Below are positions 12,384 through 24,115 of a stretch of 64,000 bases of DNA, in pieces; the stretch's first letter is position 1, and every line of letters starts with the position of its first letter. The position numbers and the translations under genes were made by a program. Origin of the DNA: Monocercomonoides exilis. Taxonomy: Eukaryota; Preaxostyla; Oxymonadida; Polymastigidae. Below the pieces are notes generated by a model. The model searched no databases. It saw nothing but the letters and a program-made list of their open reading frames with translations, and had not been told where the DNA came from. The stretch is taken from contig LSRY02000030.1 in NCBI GenBank assembly GCA_001643675.2, forward strand, positions 296,501-360,500. The letters are read 5' to 3'.

Positions 12384-15300
12384 TTAAGACAACAAGGTTT
12401 CTGCGTCTTCTCCAGTGCTTTCTTCCTCCTCTTTTGATGGCTCCTCCAAGTCGATTGCATCTGACACAGTCAGCATCACTGTCCCTGCCGGAAAGCGCTG
12501 GATAAACTCTTTTTTCAGATTCCCCAGTGTTGGTCGTTGTGAAGGATCTGGCGAAAAGCACTTACTCACAACAAACGACATTCCACTCTCCTCCACCAGC
12601 TTCATGTCTGGCCTCTCCCCATTCACAATCTTCTGCCCTGCCACCTCTCCTTCATACTCCCCAAACGGAATTTGAAGAGTCAAGCACTCCCACAGCATCA
12701 TCCCAATCGAGAATACCACTGATTCTTTTGTTGCTCCCATCTTCTTGTTCATCAGCAATTCAGGTGCCTTCCACCTCAAACACTCCTTTCGGTTGTATTC
12801 ATCATCCTCAAAAGCCGATGAGGGCAGAGAATCACTATCATCATCATCACTGGCAGATGTCACAACAGTTGATGAAGAGATGGATGATGAGTCTGAATCA
12901 TCAGAAGAAAGGAGATCAGAATGTATGACAATGCAAATGACCATGTGCTCAGAGAACAGAACAATGTGAGGACTCAGAGTGGAGAGGGAAGATAATCCAT
13001 TTTCCATTTCATCAAAGGAGTGCAGTGCGAGATTGGCCACCCAGAACAGGATCTGTGCGGCTGTATGCTCCCTCTCCTGAAGAGTCCCAATAGGCATCTC
13101 CTTTGTCTTATTCCTTCCATGCAACAACATGAACAGTGAATCCCTCAAGTCCACAATCAGCTTTTCATGAGGAGATGAACAGGCCATTGCATCCACCAGA
13201 TTCGACATCGATGAAGTGGTTGGGCACAGACTCTCCGATCGAACAAATGATGAATCCGAATCCGAATCAGTTGCTGAAGTTGATGAGACAGATGGTGATG
13301 GTGTTCTCTTCCTTGTCTCCTCATCCTCAATTTCCTTTTCGTCAACTTTCTCCAGCATCCATTGAGGGATCTTGTCTGAATCTCTTCCCAATATATATTC
13401 TGTTGAGCCACTCTCAGATAGAAGATGCTCAGATGACTCTGAATGTCCCAAGCTTTTCTCATACACCCTCTTCTTCATCCTTTCTTCATTCTTCTTCTCT
13501 GCCTCTCTTTCAGCTCTCCTCCACTGCTCCTCAGGCGACATCTCCATCGTCACCATCTCAAACGCCTTCGGATCCTTCTTCACTGTGTCATTCACAATCT
13601 CTTCCAATTCCTTTGTTCTTCTCTTTTGCTTACTCCATCTGACAACAAACAAAACAAATCCAATCAGAACAATAAATAGAATAACTGCCATGATTATAAC
13701 AATCAGCAACCAATAAGACTTCCCTTCTTTCTCTCCTTCAACAATCCTTTCATCTCCTTTTCCAACACTTTCACTCCTGTTCTTCACGATAAATGACTCT
13801 GTTGATGAAGGAGAGTCTGCTTTCCCAAACAGAATGCTCACACTCACTTCTGTCTCTTCTCTCACTTTCTCCCATTCCGAACATGAAACAAATGTGTGAA
13901 TCTCATTCTCTGACACAAACCCTTCTTCTTCAATCCCCTTTCTCACAATCTCCTCTTCATCCCCATTTTTCATGCTCATCTTCACCGACAAATCACATGG
14001 CAGAAGCAGCTTCCCCACAATCATCAACTCCAAATTCCCATCTGGCTGTGTTGTGTTCTTCACCTCTTCCAAAATGGGGATGAAAAATGATGATCCTCTT
14101 TCAGTTGCTATCCCTCCCAATTCACATCCCTCATCCAATATCCACAATGATGTATTTCTTTCCCATCCATCTCCCCCTTTCACACTCACAACATTCAACT
14201 CCCCATTCCCTTCACAAATCACATTCCTTCTGGCTGATGGATATCCCTCGATCGATGGATTGTTGTTCTCAAACTTTCCATTTTCAATCTTCACACTCCC
14301 TCCACTCACCCACAACCCTCCTCCTTTGCTATTTCTGATTGTTGTTTCCCTCATCTCCACATTGCTCTTCTCAATATCAACTAATGACCCATTCCATTTG
14401 CACAATCCTTCTTTTCTATTGTTTTCTTCATTGCCAATTTCATCTTCTTTTTCTCCATCAAACACACATGCCTCAACCCTCACATTCTTGGAATTCCTGA
14501 TCTGCATCATGCTTCCCTTATTCACTGAATTCTCACACTTTCCGAATGAGCTGTTCAGCACACTAAACTCTTGCTCAGCATCTTCCATCCCAATCACACA
14601 CCCCTCCAATAGCAATGTCACATTCTCAACTCCCATCTCTTTCATCTCCACTTTCGCTTTCCCTCCAACACTCACAACATCTCCCTCACATTTGATGTTC
14701 GATATTCTTGTTTCATCAATTGTCACAACCGATTCTTCACAAAATGAAAGCACTGCTGTTGTTGAATGAATGTCTCTGAATGTTGAATCAAATATCTTCA
14801 GCTCTCCACTTTCCACACTCACAATTGAACTGTTCAACTTCATATCCTCAACTGCTGTCGAAAAAGAGAAGAATTCACATTTCTGAATCTCCATTGAACC
14901 ATTCTTCACTTTCATGAGACAATTGTGAGTTAATTCAAATCCATCTTCAAACTCGAATGAGCACCTCTCCACTGAACATTCATTCACAAACTCCATCACA
15001 CAATCCTTCTCACCTGATTTCTCAATCTTGCAGTTCAACCGAACAATCCCCTGTGTCTTTTTCAATGAATTCACAACCAGATCTCCAATCACACACTCCT
15101 TCCTCACAAACCCTTCCCCATCAATCAGAATCCCATTCATCACCCCTTCTTGGATGTGCTCAACCCCACAGTCAATGCTCACACACGGATTGCTCTGTGC
15201 CCCACATCCCCTCCCATCACTCCCTCTCCCACTCACAAACACCTGTGCTGAATAATAGAATGTGATCAGCGGAATCAGATCAACATCTCCCTCGCTCCAA

Positions 15301-18300
15301 GCATCCCTCCCACAGATCGAGTTGTTCGAGTTCAGTGACTCCTGGTTGTAGTTCAGCGCAAACAGTGTTTCGTTGATCTGGTGCTCAATCGAGTGGCATC
15401 TGACAAACATGTCTTTCCCCACATGTGCCTCATTCATCACAAACAGGATATTCACAATCTTGAAATTCAGAGGCGGAATCTGACTCTCATTTCCATAATT
15501 TGCATGTGGGTCTGACCCATCAATAAACAGCCCTCCTCCACACCCTGCTTCACTCGAGCACTTGCATATCGAAAATGTGCTCCCATTCACTTTCAACACT
15601 GACTCCCCACTCTTCAGCACCACTCTCATCCCCCCTCCTTCAACACTCAAACCACTCTTGCAACTCGACATCGAACACTCATCCATCACACACTCCACCC
15701 CATGCTCATATGATCCCACATCAACAACACTCGCTCCATTCCCTTCATTTGTGATGTTCGCAAATGAACACCCAACAACCCTCAAAACTGTTCTGCTCCC
15801 ATTTGAAAAGTCTTTCTTTTCTCCATTCATCTGGCTTTCCTCTTCAATCATCGAAATCAGACTTCTTTCTGTCACATCAGCAAATGAGATGTTCACATTC
15901 TGAAGTGTCACCTCACCTGCACTTGGGCTGAACACAATCAATCCTTTCAACTCTGAAATCAAACTCAACGAACTCCTCTCAATCACAACACTCCCCCCAT
16001 TCACTCTCATCACACAATATCCAAAACTCTCTGCCACTCCCCTCCCTGGGCCAAATGAACAATCTGACACAGACAATAATGTGTTTGTTCCAGAGGATTC
16101 AATCAACACTTCATGATGGGTTGTGATGGATGGCTTGGTGAATGACACATTCACAAATGACAGACTCATATTCGAGGATATCATTGCACCACTGCTGGCA
16201 ACGTTCCCGTCTTCATCACTGATCATCACACCTGTCCCTTTCTTTGTCCCTTCAATCACCACTTTTGGTGACTCTGAAAATGAAGATGAAAATGAAATGG
16301 AATGGCTCAGCAACCCTGATCCCACAATGGCAATATGTGTATCACCTCCTCCAAGTGTTGGATATCTCAATGATATCAAGTGGTCAATCGATGAGCATGG
16401 TGCTTCTGAATACCCACACCCACTGAAGTCTCCTCCTTTCTCAACTGAAACAAACCCATCCCCACTCCAATTACTCCACAAATACACAACTAGTGGAATC
16501 ACATATCCCTCCTCTCCTGTCGTCTTCCTCTCCCATCCACACAACTCATCCAACGATCCCAACTCCTCTGAACTCATCTCCCATTTCAAGTGCTCCTCAT
16601 TCACAATCTCTCTCAGATCCCATCCAGAAACAAATGCATTCTTCCCTTTCCACCCATCACATCCCTCAAATCCCATCCCTTCAAGAACAAAGGATCCCAT
16701 CTCATCTGCCAGCTTCACAAACATCCCTCCTCCCATTCCTCTCCCTCCTTCCTCAACATCCTCTCTCGGCACTTCACACCCTGAATATTTCACATTTTTC
16801 ATTTCCAAACTCCCTCCTTTTCCCACTGATATCTTCATCCCTCCCCCTCTCATCCCACTCCCCCCTGAACACACTGATGACAAATTGCATCCTTCAACAT
16901 TCACAATCCCATTCACACCCATCTCCACATTCAAACATCCTCCTCCTCCACTCCCACCAACAACTTCCACTCCACTCATTCGGCTGTCATTCATCTCCAA
17001 TTCAACTCCATTTGTGATCTCTATTGGTGATTTCCCACTCATTCTCACTCCCCTTTCCATCACAAATCCATTCACAACCAGCCCTCCTCCCTCAATACAA
17101 ATCACATTGTATCCAATCAGTTCATCATTTTCAAATGAGACTGAACAGCTGGTAATTGTGATCGTTGATGATGAGGAGGAGGAGTGAATGAATCCACTTC
17201 TCTTCCCATTCATTTCTTCATTCAGCACAAATGTCAAATATCTCATTTCAAATGATTTTGTGCACTCAATAAGGTTATTTTGATTTATCGATCCTTCATC
17301 CCTCACAACCACTTTCATCTCTTCTTCTTTCCCTGAAACATGAACCTCAAATGAAACCACTTTCATCTCATTCTTTATCCATGATTCTGACACAACTTCG
17401 ATTTCATTCACATTGATGCTCGCTCTCTTCCCAACACAATAGTCAATCGTCAAACACCCAAACTCCTCAAACCCACAATGGCTCTGATCCAGTGCCCTCT
17501 CTCCTCTCCCATCAACTCTCAGCTTTGTTCCAATTGAACACAAATACACAAACAGCGGAATCACTTCCCCTTCTCTTCCATCCTCACTCCCACACAACTT
17601 CAACACATCTGTTGGAATCACACTCGAATCAAAAAATGAAAATGAATTCCCATTCACTTTCGACTCCAACAACACTCCTCCACCACATTCAACAAACACA
17701 TCCTTCCCATATGAAGCTTTGTTATCCTCTCCAAACAAACCCTCTCTTCCCGATTCCATTTTCATTGAACCATCCCCACTCTCCATCACAATCATCATCC
17801 CTCCACCTCTCCCTTCACTTCTCCCATCTGAACTCTCCCCTGAACCCTTCGCCTCACACCCATCAATCACACAACTCCCATTCACAACAACACTCCCTTC
17901 CCCTTTCACAACAACACACATCCCTCCTCCTCTTCCACAAACACACCTGCACCCCTTCACAACACACGACTCAATCACAATTATCCCATTCTTCCCCTCA
18001 TCCCTCTCTGCTCCAACCACTCCACTCACCCATCCCCCATCTCCACTTCTCTTCTCAATGTTGTTCACCTCACACCCACAAAACACAACTGATTCCACCC
18101 CTTCACCAAACTCAATCAGCGAATGTTCTCCAAATCTCAAGGTCTCTGTGATCACCAATCCCTCAACTTTCACTTTCCCCCCAATCACTTTCACAAAACA
18201 ATATCCAATGGGATTCTCAGAGGAACAAACAACAGAACAGTCAGTGAGTGTGAGGAGAGTGGAATTGGATGTGATCAGGGATGATGATGATGCACCAGAT

Positions 18301-21300
18301 AGAGCTGATGGAATGCAAAACGTGATGTTTCTCATTGAGCATTTGCTCTGAACCTCAATCAGACAAGATGACTCAAAATTCTCTGGCTCTTTCACCGCAA
18401 CTTCCATCCCTTTTGTGGCACAAGAAATCTCCCATTCACAGCCATCTGTCATTCCAACTGCCTCACAAAGCTCAAATCCTGAATCCAATTCGATCTTCTT
18501 GTTTGTGTCTGCATATCTCATCTGCGCTGCATGGGTGATGGTGGCACACGGATAATAGTCAAACCCACAGAACCACGAGTCGTATCCACCTAGCCCATCC
18601 TTCCCCTTCCCCACATGTGCTGCACTTGGATATCTGTCCAAATACACATTCAGTGGGAACAGCCCCATTGTTGTGTCACTCCGATCATATCCCATCAGCT
18701 CATTGTATTTTGAATTGTCATGTTGGACATCCAGCTTTTCTGTTGTTATTCCCCAGCTCGCTGAATTGCTCCCATTCACAAACACATAATTCCCTCCAAA
18801 TGAGGCAGAGCACCCTGAAAAGTCAACTGACACAATCAAGAAGTCAATCGAGTTGTCGGCCAAATACAACATCATTCCTCCTCCATATTTCCCACTTGTG
18901 CATCTCTTGAATGTTGTTGTTCTTTCAGTTTGAAGCTTGCTTGAAGATGATTCCAACTCAACCTTGATCCCTCCACCACTGCCATTCTCGCACTCACAAT
19001 CCTCGATTGTCACATTCTGAACAGCAAATGTCTCTCCAGCCTTCACATTCTTTGACACAACCACCCCATCTCCTTCAGCCAACTTCACATTCTTCACTTT
19101 CACATTCGCCAACACGCTATCTCCTGATGCTGTGGATGTCAAAAATAGGGAAGAAGAAGAAGAAGAAGAAAAAGATAAAACAGGTTCAGAGAACAATGGT
19201 TTTGAGACATTCATATCTTTGATCTCCACATCAACCATCGACAGCTTCGACATTGGAACCACAAACACTGACGAAGACATCACATATTCTCCAATATTGC
19301 TTGTAGTGATTACAACATCCTCCAATGAGAATGACCCACTCCCATCAGACACCACAACCACGCTCGGCGAAGAAGGACTTGCATTTGAGTTGCAATCAAC
19401 CTTCAAGTGGCTCATTCCAAGATGACCTGTCGATACACTGAACAGCGCTCCTGCTGCTGATGGAGATGAAAGGGCTCCTGTTCCAATCGAACTCTTATCT
19501 TTGCCTGTCCCAATGACTGAAATCTTCTTTTTCCCAATATCAATTGTTGTTGTCTCACTCACATGATCCCCTTCCATCAGTGTAACCGATGAGCTCAGCT
19601 CTTCCAAGCCCGTCACCACTGCATGACCGATTGTTTGGCAAGGTGCCGACACACCCATCCCACACAACCCATTCGAGTCATCTCCATTCACACCTACGAA
19701 TAGAATCTTCGACCATTCATTCAGCCACACGTTTTTTGATGTTTGGTCATATGTCCAATTCCCGGAATTTATTAAGTTGTACGCATAGCAGACTCTCCCC
19801 TCATCTGTATTTGTTGAGTAACATTCTTTAAACGGATTTGTAGTGTTCAAAAAGACATTGTGGGCATCAACAAAAAATACATCGTGGCCATCTGGAGGGT
19901 TTTTCAGCCCTTTGCATTCATGAAAAAATGTGAAATAGCAAAAACATCCATCACTTGGAAGTGTTTCTCGATTAGGTTCAAATCTCATTCCCCCACCTTG
20001 TGATGAAGCTGAACAGGAGATAAACTGCGCACTCCTCATTTTGAACACTGCAGGAATATTCGAGCAATGCATGCCTCCCCCAGCTGATGCAGTTACTGAA
20101 CATGAGGCGAAACGGCAATCAAAAATGCATGCGCTTTCTCCTTTTCCGTTTTCCTCTCCAATACAGTCAGGTCCCGAAACCTGAAAAGAATATAGATTAA
20201 GCCCTCCTCCATAGCCAATTGCTTCACAATTCTGGAATTCGCATCCACTGATCCGAACACACGAAGATATGTAATAAACATAGACACCTCCTCCGTGATA
20301 ATTTTGAGCCATACAGCCATTAAACACATCATTTTCAATATGAACTGACTTTATTGAACAACATAAGATTCCGCCTCCAAAAGCAAACGCGGTGCAACCA
20401 TTGAAAGAGCAATGAGAAACAATAAGTTCACCATTCTCCAGATTGTACATGAATATTGCGCCACCGTTCGAAGTGCCATCGGCATATGTTTCACCTTTTC
20501 CTGTTGCCTTCGATCCATTCCATTCACACCAAACAAAAATGTTTGCTCCGTCTGTTGTTTCGTTCTGTCTCACTAGATGTTTCTTGTCATCTTCAGTTCC
20601 ATTGGCATAAATATTCCTTGTTCTGCAACACCCAACAAACGAGGCGTTTGAGGCAGTCAAAGAGGCATAGGGGCTGTTGAGAGAAGGAACAATCCCTCCA
20701 TCATATGCATCGCAAACAGATAAAAATGAGCAACTGTTCATCAGACATGTTGTTTGGTTTGATGTTGTGGTTGGAGGTGAACATGCATCATTTGCTGTTG
20801 AGATGTTGAAAAATGTCAGGTGAGACAGGGATATTAGGGGAATGAAGGGTGATGAGAAGAATGGGGCTGATAACACACAAAAAGAGGAGAAATGAGATGA
20901 ACATACATAAACAAAGCATTTTTCTGAAAACTTCTCTTGAAACGTTTCTGAAGAAAAGAGAGATGGAAATGACTTCAAAAACCCAGTTGAGTGCGATCTG
21001 AGTGAAATGTTGGTGAACAGCCCACAACCTCCAGTCAGGCATAATGGAGACACTTCACTCACCATCACAAAATCGCAATCATTCAATTCAACAAAACTTC
21101 CGATCTCTGCTTTGATAACATTTCTCTCTTTATGTTGAATCAGATCCAATGATTTGAGCTCAATTGATGAATTAATCAGAACAAAACATCCTTCAATCTC
21201 ACTTTCTTCAAATATTCTTTCAATTTTCTTCATTTCTCCTTTTCCAAAAAAATGCTCATTATTCACAATCTTGACTGAATTCACTTTCCCATTTTGGTCG

Positions 21301-21575
21301 TTTCTTTCATCTTCCATTTTTTGATAATTTTTCTTTGATTTTTCTTGTTTTTCATTTTCTTCAATTTCACCTTCATTCCCTTCAATAAATAATTCAAACT
21401 TGTTTTTTTCTCCATCTGCATCCTTTTGAAGGCTCTCAAACAAAGAGTTTCCCAAATAATCTGTTTTTATATCATTTATCGATTTCTCAACCAGATTTGT
21501 TTCATCATTTGTGGCACCATTGCACAGGCATTGCACACATATTATGCACACAACACAATATATTCCTGACAGCAT
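12384..21575 (-). CDS. Giant beta-helix receptor-like protein with pseudokinase tail (A)
   Basis: A single exon of 3063 residues. The start is supported by a signal-peptide-like N-terminus (MLSGIYCVVCIICVQCLC). The ectodomain shows right-handed beta-helix/Pmp-like repeats with GGG turns and paired Cys (for example CSFNGCTAFAFGGG, about residue 390). Five modules follow, each opening with a Cys-Gly and Pro-Cys pair (words such as CGFDYYPCATI and CGAQSNPCVSI). A membrane-proximal block contains SSFFIPILEEV. One membrane span lies at about residues 2622-2648, followed by Arg/Lys. The roughly 415-residue cytoplasmic tail has a kinase C-lobe look: RWKAPELL (about 2932), then SIGMMLWECLTLQIPFGEYE. 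It shows no glycine loop, no HRD (the matching place reads LSTLSPHIVLF) and no DFG, so it is probably catalytically dead. An acidic/Ser insert precedes the APE motif. Likely role (inference): surface adhesin or receptor. Known beta-helix and pseudokinase families support the architecture, not a ligand. Stop is TAA. Confidence 0.9.
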   Translation of the reverse strand: MLSGIYCVVCIICVQCLCNGATNDETNLVEKSINDIKTDYLGNSLFESLQKDADGEKNKFELFIEGNEGEIEENEKQEKSKKNYQKMEDERNDQNGKVNSVKIVNNEHFFGKGEMKKIERIFEESEIEGCFVLINSSIELKSLDLIQHKERNVIKAEIGSFVELNDCDFVMVSEVSPLCLTGGCGLFTNISLRSHSTGFLKSFPSLFSSETFQEKFSEKCFVYVCSSHFSSFCVLSAPFFSSPFIPLISLSHLTFFNISTANDACSPPTTTSNQTTCLMNSCSFLSVCDAYDGGIVPSLNSPYASLTASNASFVGCCRTRNIYANGTEDDKKHLVRQNETTDGANIFVWCEWNGSKATGKGETYADGTSNGGAIFMYNLENGELIVSHCSFNGCTAFAFGGGILCCSIKSVHIENDVFNGCMAQNYHGGGVYVYYISSCVRISGCEFQNCEAIGYGGGLNLYSFQVSGPDCIGEENGKGESACIFDCRFASCSVTASAGGGMHCSNIPAVFKMRSAQFISCSASSQGGGMRFEPNRETLPSDGCFCYFTFFHECKGLKNPPDGHDVFFVDAHNVFLNTTNPFKECYSTNTDEGRVCYAYNLINSGNWTYDQTSKNVWLNEWSKILFVGVNGDDSNGLCGMGVSAPCQTIGHAVVTGLEELSSSVTLMEGDHVSETTTIDIGKKKISVIGTGKDKSSIGTGALSSPSAAGALFSVSTGHLGMSHLKVDCNSNASPSSPSVVVVSDGSGSFSLEDVVITTSNIGEYVMSSSVFVVPMSKLSMVDVEIKDMNVSKPLFSEPVLSFSSSSSSSLFLTSTASGDSVLANVKVKNVKLAEGDGVVVSKNVKAGETFAVQNVTIEDCECENGSGGGIKVELESSSSKLQTERTTTFKRCTSGKYGGGMMLYLADNSIDFLIVSVDFSGCSASFGGNYVFVNGSNSASWGITTEKLDVQHDNSKYNELMGYDRSDTTMGLFPLNVYLDRYPSAAHVGKGKDGLGGYDSWFCGFDYYPCATITHAAQMRYADTNKKIELDSGFELCEAVGMTDGCEWEISCATKGMEVAVKEPENFESSCLIEVQSKCSMRNITFCIPSALSGASSSSLITSNSTLLTLTDCSVVCSSENPIGYCFVKVIGGKVKVEGLVITETLRFGEHSLIEFGEGVESVVFCGCEVNNIEKRSGDGGWVSGVVGAERDEGKNGIIVIESCVVKGCRCVCGRGGGMCVVVKGEGSVVVNGSCVIDGCEAKGSGESSDGRSEGRGGGMMIVMESGDGSMKMESGREGLFGEDNKASYGKDVFVECGGGVLLESKVNGNSFSFFDSSVIPTDVLKLCGSEDGREGEVIPLFVYLCSIGTKLRVDGRGERALDQSHCGFEEFGCLTIDYCVGKRASINVNEIEVVSESWIKNEMKVVSFEVHVSGKEEEMKVVVRDEGSINQNNLIECTKSFEMRYLTFVLNEEMNGKRSGFIHSSSSSSTITITSCSVSFENDELIGYNVICIEGGGLVVNGFVMERGVRMSGKSPIEITNGVELEMNDSRMSGVEVVGGSGGGGCLNVEMGVNGIVNVEGCNLSSVCSGGSGMRGGGMKISVGKGGSLEMKNVKYSGCEVPREDVEEGGRGMGGGMFVKLADEMGSFVLEGMGFEGCDGWKGKNAFVSGWDLREIVNEEHLKWEMSSEELGSLDELCGWERKTTGEEGYVIPLVVYLWSNWSGDGFVSVEKGGDFSGCGYSEAPCSSIDHLISLRYPTLGGGDTHIAIVGSGLLSHSISFSSSFSESPKVVIEGTKKGTGVMISDEDGNVASSGAMISSNMSLSFVNVSFTKPSITTHHEVLIESSGTNTLLSVSDCSFGPGRGVAESFGYCVMRVNGGSVVIERSSLSLISELKGLIVFSPSAGEVTLQNVNISFADVTERSLISMIEEESQMNGEKKDFSNGSRTVLRVVGCSFANITNEGNGASVVDVGSYEHGVECVMDECSMSSCKSGLSVEGGGMRVVLKSGESVLKVNGSTFSICKCSSEAGCGGGLFIDGSDPHANYGNESQIPPLNFKIVNILFVMNEAHVGKDMFVRCHSIEHQINETLFALNYNQESLNSNNSICGRDAWSEGDVDLIPLITFYYSAQVFVSGRGSDGRGCGAQSNPCVSIDCGVEHIQEGVMNGILIDGEGFVRKECVIGDLVVNSLKKTQGIVRLNCKIEKSGEKDCVMEFVNECSVERCSFEFEDGFELTHNCLMKVKNGSMEIQKCEFFSFSTAVEDMKLNSSIVSVESGELKIFDSTFRDIHSTTAVLSFCEESVVTIDETRISNIKCEGDVVSVGGKAKVEMKEMGVENVTLLLEGCVIGMEDAEQEFSVLNSSFGKCENSVNKGSMMQIRNSKNVRVEACVFDGEKEDEIGNEENNRKEGLCKWNGSLVDIEKSNVEMRETTIRNSKGGGLWVSGGSVKIENGKFENNNPSIEGYPSARRNVICEGNGELNVVSVKGGDGWERNTSLWILDEGCELGGIATERGSSFFIPILEEVKNTTQPDGNLELMIVGKLLLPCDLSVKMSMKNGDEEEIVRKGIEEEGFVSENEIHTFVSCSEWEKVREETEVSVSILFGKADSPSSTESFIVKNRSESVGKGDERIVEGEKEGKSYWLLIVIIMAVILFIVLIGFVLFVVRWSKQKRRTKELEEIVNDTVKKDPKAFEMVTMEMSPEEQWRRAEREAEKKNEERMKKRVYEKSLGHSESSEHLLSESGSTEYILGRDSDKIPQWMLEKVDEKEIEDEETRKRTPSPSVSSTSATDSDSDSSFVRSESLCPTTSSMSNLVDAMACSSPHEKLIVDLRDSLFMLLHGRNKTKEMPIGTLQEREHTAAQILFWVANLALHSFDEMENGLSSLSTLSPHIVLFSEHMVICIVIHSDLLSSDDSDSSSISSSTVVTSASDDDDSDSLPSSAFEDDEYNRKECLRWKAPELLMNKKMGATKESVVFSIGMMLWECLTLQIPFGEYEGEVAGQKIVNGERPDMKLVEESGMSFVVSKCFSPDPSQRPTLGNLKKEFIQRFPAGTVMLTVSDAIDLEEPSKEEEESTGEDAETLLS

Positions 21576-22489
21576 AGGAACTTATCTGCACGAATAAGAC
21601 TCTTTTCTTTTTTTCCGGATTTCTTCTTTATAAGAATGGGTGCAATAATTTAAAATTTGATAAAACGTAAATAACTTCCAGTTCAAGAATAAAGCAAAAT
21701 ATTTTATTATATTCATTTTGATGAGTTTTGAATGAGTGAAATTTCCTTTATTGTTTGATCATTTGAATAATACAAAATGATTGACTGAAAATGTTGATGT
21801 TTTGATATTTTCATTATTACAGACAGAAAGACTATTAAAACTCAATCTATTTGTCATGTCATTTATTATTCAGTCTCTGAGCAACTTATTCTTTTTTCAA
21901 ATGAAGTGAGATTTGGAGAAGCATTGTTCTTTTTTGGAATTCATTTATCCGAGGAACTGATGAGGTTTGTGCAGTGAAAGTTTTTTGAAGAGACTTTTCA
22001 TCTTTTGATTTCTGATGTTTGTGTTATTTTTTCATTTGCAGTCACCAGAGGCATTTTGGAATTGTTATTTCTTGATTGTTGTTTGTTAAAGTGTTGGATG
22101 GCTGAATTGGACGCTCTCATCCAATGAAATGGACGGTGTGGAATAAACTCATATGTGACTTTATATTATTCATTTTATTCATTTATTTGATTTTATTTTG
22201 GAAACAGGGCAGAAAATGATACGATTTGAGAGAAAAAGGAAAGCAGCGAAAGGCTGAAATGACTGAAAATGGATGGTTTTGAAAAGGACAAAGGCACTTA
22301 AGAAAAGAATACAATTTGCAATGAATATCCCTTGAATGTTTGTTTTTCTCGAATATTTTCATGAAAAATCTCATTGTTTTGTATTTCTATTGAATTTTTG
22401 ATTGGAAATTTTTCATCTGTTTTTGACTTTATGTTCTTATACTTCAAGGAAATGGAAGTTATTTTTACTCTGTTCCTGACAGATTTCAT
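21576..22489. other. Upstream region of giant gene A
   Basis: AT-rich, no gene recognised. It must hold the promoter of giant gene A, but I see no motif that I can name. Confidence 0.4.
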
Positions 22490-23090
22490 TTTGAAGATGG
22501 CGTTTTGAGGAAAAGGCAGAAAGACAGAGAAAAAGAAAAGTACGAGGAAACACAAAGGAAATGACGATGAAAAAGAGAAATGAGGTGGAATAAAAGCACA
22601 CAATGGGTCTGAACCAAAGTTGAGGATGTGTTTATTGGGAAGGATCTGAAGAGGAGAAAGGCAAATAGAAATGATGATGATGCCTTTAAAAAGAAAGAGA
22701 ACAGCCACAGGAGCTGATTTATTGGCTTCAGATTTCATGAGCCAACCTTCACCAGCATCGCAAGGAAGAGGAAAGAAAGTTATAAATGAGGATTAATCAT
22801 CATATTTGATGATGTGGCAGTATTTTAAAGAAAAGCAATCGAAGAAGATATTTTTGCTGTTGAAGTGTTCATTCTTCTTCTTCAATTGTTCCTTCAAAAA
22901 ATATGCCTTTGGCATCACCAGCCACTTTCTTCCACATTCTTCCTCAATTTCATTAACAGAGCAGGAATTACCTCATATTCCTTGCCTTCCTCTTCTTCCA
23001 TGTAATTGCAAAGCTAATGTGGACTTGCTTCATGGATAACTGGTGTTACAATCCAACTGATTTTGAATGATCAACAAGGAAAATGAAGAG
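22490..23090 (-). repeat. Inverted-repeat copy 1, with conserved short reading frame
   Basis: About 600 bp that recur in opposite orientation at 38603-39220. In the sense of the minus strand the best conserved part (about 22970-22795) encodes a C-terminal-looking peptide ending in NSKNIFFDCFSLKYCHIIKY and two Asp before TAA, preceded by EECGRKW and a Lys-rich stretch. Upstream of it the frame is broken. After the stop, similarity continues through a pyrimidine-rich tract to about 22490. It is probably a decayed gene duplicated in two places; the family is unknown. Confidence 0.65.
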
Positions 23091-24115
23091 AAAGGAACAA
23101 TAATTTCAAAGATTCAAACTTTCTTCAAATCATTGTCATTATTAATTTTATTTTTTTGGAAATTGAAATCAAGATAAAAAAGAAACTCCATTGATAAAAA
23201 TATATTTTTAGAATATTTTTGTTTTTGGAGATGAAGAATCCTCAAATTTTTATTTGAAAAGCAAAAATAGAATTCATTATGTTCAACTGTGTTTGAATTT
23301 CAACAGCAAAAAAGGTTCAATTAATAATTAATAAATTCAAAACATTTTTTAATTGTTTAAAATCAACCTTTGTCCATGTTATTTTCTGAGTTATTTTATT
23401 TTTTTTGAAACAACAAATGTTCTGGTGTTTAGCTTTGATGAAATAACTTTGATGTTTGTTTTTGAATAATGAACAATTTTCGATGCATGAAACAATTTCA
23501 AAAAAAAAATTCTGAAATAAGTTGTGGAAAATAATGTTTGAATGAAAAGATAACGAAAAAAAAAAAAAGAATTTGAATTTGAATTTGAAAAAACATAAAT
23601 TCATAAAAAGAATATGCTTTCAATATTGTTTTTAAGAACACACACAAACACAACATGGCGAATTATTATCAAGAATATACAAATCATAGAAATCAAATGA
23701 AATTTTCTTTCCATTCAAAAAAGAAAAATGTCAATCTCAAAACATTGTGAAACATTCGTCTCAAAAACATTTGAAACACAAAAAACGAAAAACCAATTTC
23801 TGATTATTAACTTGAACTTTAATCACTTGAAATAAACACCTCTGATAAAAACTGATCGTTTTTAAACTTATAACAATCAAAAAAAACAAATAAATAAAAT
23901 CAAATAAAACAATAACATGTCACTCTCTAAATCAACTTTCAATCCAAAAAGTTTTGATGGCGCTTTTTTTTATTCAAATCACTCAAAAAAAAAAAGAAAG
24001 AAAGAAATAAGAAATAGAACACTTAAACAAAATACATCATCCACACAATTGTGCACTAATGGTGTGATTTCCAGTCTTTTAATAACATCATGTTTATTGC
24101 GTCAAACACTTTCAA
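23091..24115. other. AT-rich intergenic region
   Basis: About 1 kb with homopolymer A and T runs and no supported gene. It is the downstream side of the TPM gene. Confidence 0.5.

Noticed and set aside
16123-17187. Long plus-strand frames (up to 354 codons) opposite giant gene A
   Set aside because: Pro/Ser/His-rich antisense shadows of the minus-strand coding frame; the same pattern recurs across both giants.
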